From Pirellulales bacterium (GTDB lineage Bacteria > Planctomycetota > Planctomycetia > Pirellulales > Lacipirellulaceae), in the NCBI GenBank assembly GCA_022448265.1, contig JAKVCC010000015.1:57375-121374 (forward strand): DNA of 64,000 nt, read 5' to 3'. Every line of letters starts with the position of its first letter. The first letter of the stretch is position 1. The translations under genes and the position numbers were made by a program. Positions 31,082-41,505 of the stretch are shown here, piece after piece. The notes beneath the pieces are model-generated. The model was given only the letters and a program-made list of their open reading frames with translations. It did no database searches and was not told where the DNA came from.

Positions 31082-31480
31082 CGAGCGCCATAGTGCTCCA
31101 AATACGATAACCTGGCCCCAATGGCCGAAACACGACGTCCCATGTCGGTATGCGTCGGTTTCTTTGGTTGGGCCAATGCTCATTGGAATTTGGTCGTGAT
31201 GGTTCCCCGCTTGCCAGCGGCGTCGCCGCGAACCACAATAGCCTGTTCGTGTCTAGCCCGCATATTTCATCACCCTCTGCTGCGAGTCCGAAAAGTACAG
31301 CGTCTGCCGCGTTAAACAGTAATTTTGGGTTGCTCACGTATTATTAATACGCTCCGCACCCAGAAAAACCGTTTGCCTTATAGGCGCCGCACTTTTCAGA
31401 CTCTCGCGACGAAGTTGATGAAATGTCCAGGCTGGCTTATTGCAAGCTTTTTTGTTTTTGCAGTTCAACGGATAGATGCT

Positions 31481-32695
31481 ATGCCCAGTTGCGTGTTGGC
31501 GTATTCAGGAGGACTCGACACTTCAGTCATTCTTGGTTGGCTGCAGGACGAAGGTTATGACATCCATGCGGTCTATGTCGATTTAGGACAGCCTTGTGAA
31601 GATCGTGAGGCTATCCTGCAGAAGGCGCGCGACCACGGAGCCAAGTCGTCGCGGCTGGTTGATGCGCGCGAGGAATTGTGCCGGGACTATGCGTTTCCGG
31701 TTTTGCAGTGGCAGGCAAAATACGAGGGCATCTATCTTCTAGGGACTTCCATCGCCCGGCCACTCATCTCCAAGGTTTGCTTGCAAGTTGCTCGGGAGGT
31801 GGGAGCGGAGGCTTATGCCCACGGTGCAACTGGCAAAGGCAATGACCAGTGTCGTTTCCAACTCGCGGCGGAGGCTCTCGACCCCAATGTCAAGATTATT
31901 GCCCCCTGGCGGATCGAGAAGTTTCGCAGCCAGTTTCCTGGCCGGACCGAGATGATCGACTACTGCGACGCGAAGAAAATTCCGGTCAAAGCTTCACTTG
32001 CCAAACCCTACAGTTCCGACGAAAACTGTCTGCATATTAGTTATGAGGCGGGCAGTCTTGAAGACCCCGAAGTCAACGGCCAAGAGGTCGTCGATTTTGG
32101 CATGGGCGTTTCGCCTCAAGAAGCACCGGACGAAATCCAAGAGGTTTCAGTGCGTTTCGAGAGTGGCGCACCGGTCGCTATGAACGGCGAAACCAAGAGC
32201 CCGCTGGCGATAGTCGAGGCGATGAATGCGGTAGCGGGTCGTAACGGAATCGGCCGGATCGACATTGTTGAAAACCGTTTTGTCGGTATGAAGAGCCGCG
32301 GAGTCTACGAGGCCCCGGGAATGACCGCTCTCTACGCGGCCCATTTGGCGTTGGAGCAACTGACGCTTGATCGCGATCTAGTCCATCTGCGCGATCGGCT
32401 TGCGCCAGAGGTTGCCGAGATGGTGTACTACGGATTCTGGTTTGTTCCAAAAATGGATGCACTTATGGCCTTCATCCGCGACGCACAACTGCCTGTCTCT
32501 GGCGAAGTGACGCTCGGCCTCTACAAAGGTAACGTGATGATCCAAAGTCGCACGAGCCCCAATAGCTTGTACGATGCCGAAGTCGCGAGCATGGAAGGCG
32601 GTGGGAGCTACGACCAAACCGACGCTGAAGGATTCTTAAGGTTGCAGGGATTGCCAAGCCGGGTGCTGGGCAGAGTGAGGCCGAGAGATTACTAG
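31481..32695 (+). CDS. argG: argininosuccinate synthase
   Basis: 'VLAYSGGLDTSVILGWLQDEGYDIHAVYVDLGQ', 'AYAHGATGKGNDQCRF'. Confidence 0.96.
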   Translation: MPSCVLAYSGGLDTSVILGWLQDEGYDIHAVYVDLGQPCEDREAILQKARDHGAKSSRLVDAREELCRDYAFPVLQWQAKYEGIYLLGTSIARPLISKVCLQVAREVGAEAYAHGATGKGNDQCRFQLAAEALDPNVKIIAPWRIEKFRSQFPGRTEMIDYCDAKKIPVKASLAKPYSSDENCLHISYEAGSLEDPEVNGQEVVDFGMGVSPQEAPDEIQEVSVRFESGAPVAMNGETKSPLAIVEAMNAVAGRNGIGRIDIVENRFVGMKSRGVYEAPGMTALYAAHLALEQLTLDRDLVHLRDRLAPEVAEMVYYGFWFVPKMDALMAFIRDAQLPVSGEVTLGLYKGNVMIQSRTSPNSLYDAEVASMEGGGSYDQTDAEGFLRLQGLPSRVLGRVRPRDY

Positions 32696-32891
32696 TTGTA
32701 GTTGCAAGGCGCGAGCGGCGGGTGCCAAGCTTTGCCGCGGGTGCGATTACGGGAGAGCGAAAAGGGGATTCGCAGCGATATTTTCATCCAAGGCACGCTG
32801 ATCCTCGGGCTGGTGATTCAAATCAGTATGATGGTGGCACTCGTCGTGATGGCCCTTTGTCTCTACATCAAACAGTATTTGGCCGCCTAGT

Positions 32892-33527
32892 ATAATTTCC
32901 TACGTGTTGCTTTTCAGCGTACTTGTGGGACCGGTTTTTTCGCGGGTAGCGTGACGAGCGGACGCGAGCGGCAGACCCTCGACTTACTGCTCACGACCCT
33001 GATAACGCCCTGGAAAATGTTATGAGGCAAATTCGTTTCGGGCCTCGGCGTATCAAGTGTGCTGACATCGTTTTTAATGTGGTCTGTGCTCTTGCCGTGT
33101 ATCATGCTGCTGGAATATTGGTACAATCTGCCTGCGATGCAGGCTATTTCCTGGTAGTGGCGCTGACCTATCTGACAACAGCCATGACTGCCCTGTTTTG
33201 TTCAGACCTGTTTCGGAAGATCGCTACAGTTTAATGGCTACCTGTCTGATCATTCTGACTTTGTTGTTTGGTCCTGTGGCAGCACAGACCTTTACTGATA
33301 ATTTCCTCACGAACGCATCGGTTGTGAGTATTGCAGAGCTGATCAGTTACTACAGTCCGTTTGCTGCTGTTTTTAGTCTGCCGTTGCAGATCAGCGATGC
33401 GCTGCCTGGGCGGGGATCGCAGGTCATGGTATTTTGGGGTTTTCTGGGCTTTGTCCTGGTTTACAATTTGGCCCTGTTGTTCGGCATGATGTGGCTGTTT
33501 TGAGTGCGCTGGCGCGTTACCGGGTAA
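32892..33527 (+). pseudogene. ABC-2 type transporter permease pseudogene (C-terminal part)
   Basis: Manual translation across frames: 'IISYVLLFSVLVGPVF' / shift at T6 / 'AGSVTSGRERQTLDLLLTTLITPWKML*GKFVSGLGVSSVLTSFLMWSVLLPCIMLLEYWYNLPAMQAISW*' / shift / 'YFLVVALTYLTTAMTALFCSDLFRKIATV*' / shift / 'SLMATCLIILTLLFGPVAAQ...LGFVLVYNLALLFGMMWLF*VRWRVTG*'. Confidence 0.82.
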
Positions 33528-33530
33528 ACT

Positions 33531-34310
33531 ATGCTTCTGCTTATCTCCCCTGCGAAGACGCTCGATTTTTCCTCGCAGGATGTGTGCGCCACCGCTACTA
33601 GGCCAGAGTTGCTTGCCCAATCCAAAAAACTGATCGCGCTGCTTCGCCCATTCTCGCCGAAGCAGATTGGCAAGTTGATGGGCATCAGTGACAAGCTGGC
33701 GGTAGGCGTCCATGATCATGTTCGCCTCTGGAAGAATAAGTACGACGCGGTGGGCGCCAAGCAGGCGTTGCTGGCCTTTGGCGGCGATGTCTATGTAGGG
33801 CTGGCGGCCAACGATTTTTCGCCAGACGACTTCGATTTTTCTCAGCAGCATTTGCGGATTCTTTCCGGGCTCTACGGTGTCCTGCGGCCTCTCGACCTAG
33901 TACAGCCCCATCGGCTGGAAATGGGAACGCGCTTGTCCGGCGATCATGGCGTGTCACTTTACGACTTTTGGCAGGATGGGATTGCCAGGAAGTTGCGCCG
34001 GGCCTTGGCAGAGCAGGGGGACGAAGTTCTCGTAAACCTGGCCTCTCAGGAGTACTTTAAAGCTGCCCGTGCGGGCAGCTTTCCCTGCCGGGTAATTACG
34101 CCTGTCTTTAAGGACCGCAAAGGGGGGCAGTATAAGGTTCTCAGCTTTTTTGCCAAAAAAGCCCGCGGCATGATGACGCGGCATATTATTCGCAATCGGG
34201 TCACCGACGAGCGTGGCATACTCACGTTCCGCGAGGCCGGGTACAAATATCATCGAGGGCTCTCCAGTGCCGATCAACCTGTCTTCGCGCGGGACGAAGC
34301 GCGGGCCTGA
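33531..34310 (+). CDS. yaaA: peroxide stress protein YaaA (UPF0246)
   Basis: 'MLLLISPAKTLDFSS', 'LSGLYGVLRPLDLVQPHRLEMGTRL', 'FFAKKARGMMTRHII'. Confidence 0.95.
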   Translation: MLLLISPAKTLDFSSQDVCATATRPELLAQSKKLIALLRPFSPKQIGKLMGISDKLAVGVHDHVRLWKNKYDAVGAKQALLAFGGDVYVGLAANDFSPDDFDFSQQHLRILSGLYGVLRPLDLVQPHRLEMGTRLSGDHGVSLYDFWQDGIARKLRRALAEQGDEVLVNLASQEYFKAARAGSFPCRVITPVFKDRKGGQYKVLSFFAKKARGMMTRHIIRNRVTDERGILTFREAGYKYHRGLSSADQPVFARDEARA

Positions 34311-34453
34311 ATCGGAAATCACTATGAGCCCGAGGTGATCTGTAATCTGCACCCTGCATCTCTCAACCTGCCATACGCTTGACCGCCCTTCAGCCTGTAT
34401 GCGACAATAGACGTCGTAGATGCCTCTTTCGCTGCAATCCAAGGACAGGATCC

Positions 34454-35752
34454 ATGTCGAGCCAGCCTGCTGAGAATTGCGAGCTCACTCAGGATGAGCG
34501 AGATTTGCTCTTTTATGAGTCTCGCATTGTTCGTCCGGTGAAGATGAAGGTGCCGGAGTTTAAGCGTAACGAGCACCTGCGTCACGTCATTTTCAGCCGT
34601 CAGTTTTCTGTCGACACGTTGGAATATCTGGCTGAAACGGCTGACAAAGTCCGCATGTTGTCCAAGCAGCGTAGTGGACAAGATTTTCTGATCAATCTGC
34701 TGCATCACAAACGGGCGATGTTGTATTTCACGCAGCCTTCAACGCGTACGTTTTTGTCGTTCATGTCTGCCTGCCAGATTTTGGGAATAACTTGTAACGA
34801 AGTACGGGACCCGTCGACATCTTCCGAAACCAAAGGCGAAACCCGCTTTGATTCGATACGCATGTTTAGCAGCTACTTCGACTTAATCATTATGCGTAGC
34901 AAACTTGCGAAGCTGGCTGAGTCGTGCGCTTACTTAATGAACGATTTGGAAGTGTCGGGAAACCGGAGTGTGCCGATTATCAATGCTGGCTCTGGGGCCG
35001 ATGAGCATCCTACCCAGTCGTTGCTGGACATTTATACGTTGCAGCGGACCTTTCAGTTTACCGAGGCGGGCAGCTCGCCGATGGCTTCGCGTCTGCACGA
35101 GCTTCGCCAGCTGCACCCTGAGCTAACAACCGGTCTGGCAGGAAAGACGTATGGTTTCTGCGGCGATATTGGCCGCGGACGCACGGTCCGCTCTTTGGCC
35201 AGCCTGCTCGCCAAATACGAGGGTGTGAAGCTGATCTTTATTGCTCCGGACGACCCGACACTCGCTCTGCGCGACGACCTGCGCCATCGTCTTCAAGATC
35301 GTGGTATTGCGATCTCCGAGGTCGAGCATTTCGACGAAATCGTTGACGGTGTGCCGGTCATCGAGCAGCTTGACGCCCTCTACATGACAAGGATTCAAAA
35401 AGAACACGACAGTCCAGCCGAAGCGGAAAAGTTTGCACAGATCGATCTTTCGAGATACAAGTTGACGCGAGGGTTGGTGGATCGGATGAAAGTCTATGCG
35501 CCCATACTCCATCCGTTTCCACGCGACCAGCATTTCGGTGAGATTCCGCCGGAGATCGACAACGATCCTCGGGCGATGTACTTCCGGCAGGCGCGAAATG
35601 GAATGTGGATTCGAGCGGCCTTGTTGGCCTCGGTATTCGGGGTCGATCACCAAATATCCCGCTTCTTTGAGCAGCAGTACAGTGAGTGGCATCACTACAA
35701 TGAAGACGACGTGTGGGCGCCGTCACTTCCGAAGGGGCCGCTGAGGCCGTAG
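34454..35752 (+). CDS. pyrB: aspartate carbamoyltransferase
   Basis: 'MLYFTQPSTRTFLSFMSACQILG', 'PIINAGSGADEHPTQSLLDIYTLQ', 'YGFCGDIGRGRTVRSLASLLAKY'. Confidence 0.9.
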   Translation: MSSQPAENCELTQDERDLLFYESRIVRPVKMKVPEFKRNEHLRHVIFSRQFSVDTLEYLAETADKVRMLSKQRSGQDFLINLLHHKRAMLYFTQPSTRTFLSFMSACQILGITCNEVRDPSTSSETKGETRFDSIRMFSSYFDLIIMRSKLAKLAESCAYLMNDLEVSGNRSVPIINAGSGADEHPTQSLLDIYTLQRTFQFTEAGSSPMASRLHELRQLHPELTTGLAGKTYGFCGDIGRGRTVRSLASLLAKYEGVKLIFIAPDDPTLALRDDLRHRLQDRGIAISEVEHFDEIVDGVPVIEQLDALYMTRIQKEHDSPAEAEKFAQIDLSRYKLTRGLVDRMKVYAPILHPFPRDQHFGEIPPEIDNDPRAMYFRQARNGMWIRAALLASVFGVDHQISRFFEQQYSEWHHYNEDDVWAPSLPKGPLRP

Positions 35753-35760
35753 GTGGCCGT

Positions 35761-36366
35761 ATGGCACTCCTGATCGATGGCTATAATTTGCTCCACGCGA
35801 CGGGTATCTTCGGCGCCGAGCCGGGCAGCTTTCAGCAGTCGCGGGAAGCGCTGTTGAACTTTTTGGCTGTGGCCCTCGAAGACTCTGAACGAAAAGAAGC
35901 AACCGTTGTTTTCGACGCAGCCCACGTTTCTAGCAGTTTGCCGCAGACCGTGTTGCACGAAGCGATTGTGGTTCGTTACGCCCGGAATTATCCCGATGCC
36001 GATACCCTGATTGAGGAACTAATCGAGGGGCACCCTGCTCGCCGATCCTTGTTGGTGGTGTCGAGCGATCATCGTGTCCAACGGGCCGCGAGGCGTGGCG
36101 GCGCGCGCTTTATCGATAGCGAGCGCTGGTACGCCAAGCTCTGGCAACGTCGCCTCCACCGGCGCCGCTTGGGGATGCAGCCGACGCCGGAAAAGCCTGT
36201 GGGAAAAATGAATCCGGAAGAAATTGCCTATTGGGTCCGGGAATTTTCTGTCGACGATACGGCCCCCGGGGCTGGGGCAGAATCCGCCCCTGCTGCTGAA
36301 GGGCCTCAGCAGGTCGATAATCCTTTTCCGCCAGGTTACGGCGAGGACTTGCTGACGGACGACTAG
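35761..36366 (+). CDS. NYN/PIN-like (YacP) domain protein
   Basis: 'ALLIDGYNLLHATGIF', 'VVFDAAHVSS', 'YPDADTLIEELIEGHPARRSLLVVSSDHRVQRAARRGGARFI'. Confidence 0.85.
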   Translation: MALLIDGYNLLHATGIFGAEPGSFQQSREALLNFLAVALEDSERKEATVVFDAAHVSSSLPQTVLHEAIVVRYARNYPDADTLIEELIEGHPARRSLLVVSSDHRVQRAARRGGARFIDSERWYAKLWQRRLHRRRLGMQPTPEKPVGKMNPEEIAYWVREFSVDDTAPGAGAESAPAAEGPQQVDNPFPPGYGEDLLTDD

Positions 36367-36402
36367 CCTGCCTTAGTATGCAGCGCCTCGGCGATAGTTC
36401 TG

Positions 36403-37194
36403 CTATGGCAGCCTGACTAGCGAGAACTCTCCGGTCGCGCGGAGTTTCAGCTCATAGGTTCCGCCTTTTTTTACAACGATCGATGGCGCATCCGCGTGCG
36501 CGGCGCGAATGCCGATGGTGGCTGCTTCTTCGCGGTCGTTGGCAATGATCCAGAAGTCACGCCAGATCTTCTGTTCGAACTCAGATGTCTTGCCGCCGCG
36601 GGCGTAGGACGTTGGGCTGGAACCTACTTTGTCCAGCGCGAAGCCTTCACGGGGTTTTTGATATTCCCCAAAGATTCGCTGAAACGAGCAAATGGCTGTG
36701 GCTCGGTCGAGGTCAGATTCTTCAATATACTTGTCCTCGAACTTGGCGACCAAGCACTCCACATAGACGCGATCTCCTTCGATTTTAAACTGCTGGCGCT
36801 TTTCATCAACAGGTGCCCCTTCGTCGTTCACCTCGAAAAATGCAATTGTCGATATGAGCTTGTCGGACTCCGGGTCATTTTCTTGCTCAAGAACCTGAAG
36901 GCGTGCCACCCGGTGGTTAACTTTTAGCAAACGGATCGACGTTTGGGCACGCTCGAGTCGGGCCTCTTTCTCTTGCAGGTCGGCGGTAACTACCGCGAGA
37001 CGCTGTTCGCGATTAGAAAGGTCGGCTCGCAAACGATCCAGTTTGCGGTTCTTTTCGGCCAGCAGTTCCCTAGGTTCATTATAGAGCGCATACCCTTTCC
37101 AGACCGCGAGGCCGGCACCGACGACCAGTGCAGCCAGTAGCAACGTACGTATTGCACTAATGACGGTTCGAACGGTTTGGTTGATGGTACCCAT
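36403..37194 (-). CDS. hypothetical protein with N-terminal TM and coiled coil
   Basis: ORF; TM 'LLLAALVVGAGLAVWKGYALY' followed by heptad-rich segment. Confidence 0.65.
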   Translation of the reverse strand: MGTINQTVRTVISAIRTLLLAALVVGAGLAVWKGYALYNEPRELLAEKNRKLDRLRADLSNREQRLAVVTADLQEKEARLERAQTSIRLLKVNHRVARLQVLEQENDPESDKLISTIAFFEVNDEGAPVDEKRQQFKIEGDRVYVECLVAKFEDKYIEESDLDRATAICSFQRIFGEYQKPREGFALDKVGSSPTSYARGGKTSEFEQKIWRDFWIIANDREEAATIGIRAAHADAPSIVVKKGGTYELKLRATGEFSLVRLP

Positions 37195-37237
37195 AACTGG
37201 GCGATCGACTCGTGGTGATTGCTAGCAAGGGGGCTTC

Positions 37238-37972
37238 TCAGGATAGTTCCTGGCCAGCATTTTCACAAACGGGTTCTGTGTGCTCGACGGGCAGCCGCAG
37301 CGAAACGATCGTGCCTTCCTCGGGCTCGCTACGAACCGTGATGGTTCCTCCATGGTCTGTGACAATTCGCCACGATTTGGAGAGACCGAAGCCTAGTCCA
37401 CGTCCAGCCTCGCGCCCTGAAAAAAAAGGATCAAATAGATGTTTGCGCACTGTCGCTGATATGCCTGGGCCGGAGTCAGCAACGTCCAGCCAAACCTGCT
37501 GGGGCTCTAGCCTAATTGCGACATCGACCGTTCCGTCGAACCCAATCGCTTCTATGGCATTGGAGCACAAAGCAGAGATCGCAACAGCAAGCTGCTGCCG
37601 GTCGCCTTGGATGATTAGCTGGGTTTCGGGCACCCTCCACTGGCATGCGATTCGGTGCTGCTCCGCTTGCAGGGCAAAGGACTTTGCGAGTTCGCGAAGA
37701 AGCTCGGCTAGGTCAAATGCCTGAATATCGAGTTTTGGCGGGCGGGCGAAAAGCATGAGATCGGAGATCATCTCATGCGCGCGCATCGCCTGACTATGAA
37801 TCGCCTGCAGGGCACTGCGCCGTTCTTGTTGTTGCTCGTCGCGAAGCAGTGTCTGGGCGCGCGCGGCGATGTTGGCGAGCGGATTGTTGATCTCGTGGCT
37901 GGCACCGTAGGCCAGCTCCTTCATCGCGTCGAGCTTTTCCTGCTCAAGCTGCGTTCGTAAATCATCCTGCAT
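37238..37972 (-). CDS. soluble sensor histidine kinase without sensor domain
   Basis: H-box 'AYGASHEINNPLANIAARAQTL', 'DSGPGISATVRKHLFDPFFSGREAGRGLGFGLSKSWRIVTDHGG'. Confidence 0.9.
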   Translation of the reverse strand: MQDDLRTQLEQEKLDAMKELAYGASHEINNPLANIAARAQTLLRDEQQQERRSALQAIHSQAMRAHEMISDLMLFARPPKLDIQAFDLAELLRELAKSFALQAEQHRIACQWRVPETQLIIQGDRQQLAVAISALCSNAIEAIGFDGTVDVAIRLEPQQVWLDVADSGPGISATVRKHLFDPFFSGREAGRGLGFGLSKSWRIVTDHGGTITVRSEPEEGTIVSLRLPVEHTEPVCENAGQELS

Positions 37973-37974
37973 GC

Positions 37975-38556
37975 CTACTGCGCCTGCGTCGTTTCCATTT
38001 CCAGCAACTGGCAGATGCGGTTTATGAGTTCATCGACGTCAAAAGGCTTTTTCATGAAGTCATTCGCGCCGGCGTCGTGTAGTTCTTGGATCTTGTCGGA
38101 TTCCACCATTCCCGAGATGCAAATAATTCTTACATCGTCCATGTTGGTTTCACTGCGGACGAGCTTGCATACCTCTTTGCCGTTGATGTCGGGCAGCATG
38201 ACATCCAGCACAATTAAGTCGGGCCGAAATTCCTTGATCAGCATCCCCGCGCCAAAGCCGTTGTTGACGCTACGCACTTCCAATCGACCATTGCGTTCCA
38301 GCGCGTCGCAGATCAGTTCGACGAGATCTTCGTCGTCATCGACAACAAGTATCTTCCGCCGGCCGCTATCCAGGGCATCAGTAGGGATGCCGTTGTCGCG
38401 CATGAACGAATACAATTGTTCCCTGGGGATTCGGCGAAATCGGCTGCCGGGCACGCGAAACCCCTTGAGTTGACCTGAGTCAAAGCAACGGATGATCGTT
38501 TGCTGGCTTACCTTGCAGATTTTTGCCGCTTCGCCTGTGGTGAATACGGTCTTCAT
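37975..38556 (-). CDS. response regulator with N-terminal excisionase/MerR-like HTH and C-terminal receiver domain
   Basis: 'MKTVFTTGEAAKICKVSQQTIIRCFDSGQLKGFRVPGSRFRRIPREQLYSFM' then 'KILVVDDDEDLVELICDALE...LIVLDVMLPDINGKEV'. Confidence 0.9.
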   Translation of the reverse strand: MKTVFTTGEAAKICKVSQQTIIRCFDSGQLKGFRVPGSRFRRIPREQLYSFMRDNGIPTDALDSGRRKILVVDDDEDLVELICDALERNGRLEVRSVNNGFGAGMLIKEFRPDLIVLDVMLPDINGKEVCKLVRSETNMDDVRIICISGMVESDKIQELHDAGANDFMKKPFDVDELINRICQLLEMETTQAQ

Positions 38557-38753
38557 GGTTGAAACCACCTCTTTCCTTAGCCGATGGTTGATCAAGCGGA
38601 CTCGTCCAGGATGACCGAATGGTCCGCATTGACTGATGATGGCGGTGACTGATTAAATTGTCCGGAAGGCCTCTATGCCTAGCTTGGAAATGTACGAAAT
38701 CCGGCATCTCCGTAGCGGCAGTCTACGTCTTCGGTGCCCAATTCTTCGCTAAT

Positions 38754-38825
38754 GACTCAGCTGCTGTTGTCGACTCATTCATTCCTGTCGACTCAGCCGC
38801 TGTTATTCACTCATCTATTCGAATC
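38754..38825. repeat. imperfect tandem repeat, 2 x 36 bp
   Basis: GACTCAGCTGCTGTTGTCGACTCATTCATTCCTGTC / GACTCAGCCGCTGTTATTCACTCATCTATTCGAATC. Confidence 0.7.
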
Positions 38826-39126
38826 TCTTTAGACGCTATTTCTCTCCATGCCTTCCAATGTCCCCTGGATTGCCAACTGACGGAATTATAGCGGCCTAAA
38901 CCAGTCCGTCAACATTGATCTGTTTTCCGTAAACTGTTTGCATAAAAGGGTTTGCTGATTTCAGTTTGGGCCGGCATGTTTTTATTTAACATACCTTGGC
39001 AGCAGAGGGCATTAGGCGGAAACCAGTATCTTAACCCCCCTTCAAGCCGCCTCGCGCGGGTCCCGCGTTAGCGAACCAAGCTATGGTGCTGGCGAGACTA
39101 ACGGCAACAGTCGTGCATTGGTTGCC

Positions 39127-40992
39127 TCAAGGGCGACTGTCAAAATGCACCATCAGCAGGGCAATGTCTGCTGGAGTGATGCCGCTGATGCGGCCGGCCT
39201 GCGAAAGATCCGAGGGTTGAATCCGCTCGAATTTCTCACGCGCTTCGGCGCGGAGTTGGGGCAGGCGGCGGTAATCGAAGTTGGGGGGAATGCGTTTGGA
39301 AGCTAGCCGCCGCTGACGCTCCACATCCACACTCTGGCGGGCCACGTAGCCAGCGTACTTCAAGTCGAATACGACCTGCTCGGCAACGATCGAATCGACT
39401 TTGGCCAATTCGGGTACGTAGCCGACCAGGTCGCTCCAGCCAATTTCCACCCGCCGGACATAGACGGACAGGGGCGTCCCTTCGTGGCGGATTGTAGTTA
39501 GTAGATCCGTGATGCGGTCGATCTCGGCTTGCTTGTGTTGGACTCGATCGTATCGTTGCCTCTCGACTAGACCCAGCCGATGCGCGAGCGGGGTGAGTCG
39601 GCGGTCGGCGTTGTCCTGCCGCAATAGCAGCCGGAATTCCGCCCGGCTGGTAAACATGCGGTACGGCTCATCAACACCGCAAGTCACCAGATCGTCGATT
39701 AGTACGCCCATATAGGCCTGGTCGCGGGAAAGAACCAGGGGGTCACGACCCTGCAGCGCAAGAGCTGCGTTGGTCCCCGCCAGCAATCCCTGGGCCGCTG
39801 CTTCCTCATAGCCGGTGGTACCGTTGATCTGGCCTGCCAGGTATAGGCTTGTTGCCAGTTTCGATTCGAGGCTTGCGTGCAACTGGTTAGGCGGCGCGTA
39901 ATCATACTCAACTGCGTAGCCATAGCGGATTATCTCGGCCCGCTCCAGCCCTGGAATCCGGCGAAACATTTCGTCCTGCACGTCTCGTGGCAGACTAGTC
40001 GAGATTCCATTGACGTACACTTCTAGGGTGCCGCGCCCCTCCGGCTCCAGGAAGAGTTGGTGCTGCGCCTTATCGGCAAAGCGGACAACCTTATCTTCGA
40101 TGGACGGACAGTACCTGGGACCCTGGGAGTCAATCTGTCCTGAGAACATTGGTGCGCGCTCGAGATTGGAGCGTATCAGCGCATGCACGTGTTCGTTCGT
40201 ATACGCGATATGGCAAGGAACTTGCTCAACTGTTAGCCGATCATGAAGAAAAGAAAACGGCCGTGGATCCTCGTCGCCAGGCTGGCACTCCGTTTTGCTA
40301 TAGTCGATGAGGCGGCCATTCAGACGGGGGGGGGTGCCCGTTTTGAACCGCGCAAGCTTGATGCCCAGGCGTTGTAAGGCGCCGCTAATGCCGCGGGAAG
40401 TTCCCTCGCCAGCTCGGCCACCGGCGGTCTTCGTCTCCCCGGTATGCATTTGTGCTTGCAAGAATGTGCCCGTTGTTAGGACCACGGCTGCGGCCCGATA
40501 TTCAGCGCCGCCCCGAACGCGGACTCCTACAACACGGGCTCGGAGATTGGCGCCGATCTCTTCTGGGGCGCCGGTCTGCCTTGCTGCAGGGTGTGTCTCA
40601 ACGATTAGGTCTTCGACAGCCTCTTGGCGTAGCGAGAGATTTGGCTGACCTTCAACCATCCGCTTGATTTCGTCTTGGTATAGCCGCTTATCGGCTTGCG
40701 CTCTGGGGCTGTGCATCGCAGGGCCCTTGCGACGATTGAGCATACGGAACTGGATTCCGGTCGCGTCGATTGCGCGTCCCATGGCCCCGCCAAGGGCGTC
40801 GATTTCACGAACGATTTGCCCCTTGCCGATGCCGCCGATGGCTGGATTACAGCTCATTTGGCCCACGGTGTCGCAATTGGTTGTCAGCAGCCCTGTTTTG
40901 GCTCCCAGCCGCGCAGCCGCCAGCGCGGCTTCGGTCCCGGCGTGACCGGCGCCGACCACAAGCACGTCATAATGATAGATAACAGGGTTCAT
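39127..40992 (-). CDS. mnmG: tRNA uridine-5-carboxymethylaminomethyl(34) synthesis enzyme MnmG
   Basis: '[62 protein letters not shown]'. Confidence 0.97.
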   Translation of the reverse strand: MNPVIYHYDVLVVGAGHAGTEAALAAARLGAKTGLLTTNCDTVGQMSCNPAIGGIGKGQIVREIDALGGAMGRAIDATGIQFRMLNRRKGPAMHSPRAQADKRLYQDEIKRMVEGQPNLSLRQEAVEDLIVETHPAARQTGAPEEIGANLRARVVGVRVRGGAEYRAAAVVLTTGTFLQAQMHTGETKTAGGRAGEGTSRGISGALQRLGIKLARFKTGTPPRLNGRLIDYSKTECQPGDEDPRPFSFLHDRLTVEQVPCHIAYTNEHVHALIRSNLERAPMFSGQIDSQGPRYCPSIEDKVVRFADKAQHQLFLEPEGRGTLEVYVNGISTSLPRDVQDEMFRRIPGLERAEIIRYGYAVEYDYAPPNQLHASLESKLATSLYLAGQINGTTGYEEAAAQGLLAGTNAALALQGRDPLVLSRDQAYMGVLIDDLVTCGVDEPYRMFTSRAEFRLLLRQDNADRRLTPLAHRLGLVERQRYDRVQHKQAEIDRITDLLTTIRHEGTPLSVYVRRVEIGWSDLVGYVPELAKVDSIVAEQVVFDLKYAGYVARQSVDVERQRRLASKRIPPNFDYRRLPQLRAEAREKFERIQPSDLSQAGRISGITPADIALLMVHFDSRP

Positions 40993-41464
40993 AAATCGTG
41001 TGTTGCTAATAGAAGCCACCCGAAACGCCGGGTCCATCCCCCTCCCAAAAAAATGGCTAGCCCGCCGGGAAAGGCCTTTTTTATAGCAGAAACGGGGGTG
41101 CAAAATTGAGGCGCCGTGTTAGCACTTCTGAAGTCGCGCTGCGACTGGCCTTGCCACGCGGAAAGTGACTGGATTGAAGCGCGGGCCCCGACTTGAACTA
41201 ATTGCCCTGCCACCAGGTTCACCGAGCTAAATTGTGCAGCCAGTTTGCATTGGTCTCAACCATGGTAAAAGTCGGAATGGCTTAAGCGCAGGATCGCTGG
41301 AAGTAAGCACAATCAAGACGTCGGAACACAAAGAGTGGCGATATCAAAGAAAAGATAAGGATGACGCTCTGGTGTCACGGCGTGGAAAAGCACGTGTTGG
41401 CTTCCTCAAATGACCGCTCCCAATGCCCTAAGCGGGAGAGGTTTTTTAGAGATCTTTCTGACAG

Positions 41465-41505
41465 GGCCAGTCTCAGAAGGCCAGTCTCAAATGGCCAGTC
41501 TCAAA
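41465..41505. repeat. short tandem repeat, about 3 x 14 bp (GGCCAGTCTCAAA)
   Basis: GGCCAGTCTCAGAA GGCCAGTCTCAAAT GGCCAGTCTCAAA. Confidence 0.8.

Noticed and set aside
32702-32890. Small TM-containing ORF (62 aa) after argG
   Set aside because: TTG start, no family recognised; may be a remnant or non-coding, not supportable as a gene
33231-33851. 206 aa minus-strand ORF
   Set aside because: Antisense to yaaA and to the ABC permease remnant, whose plus-strand reading is much more protein-like
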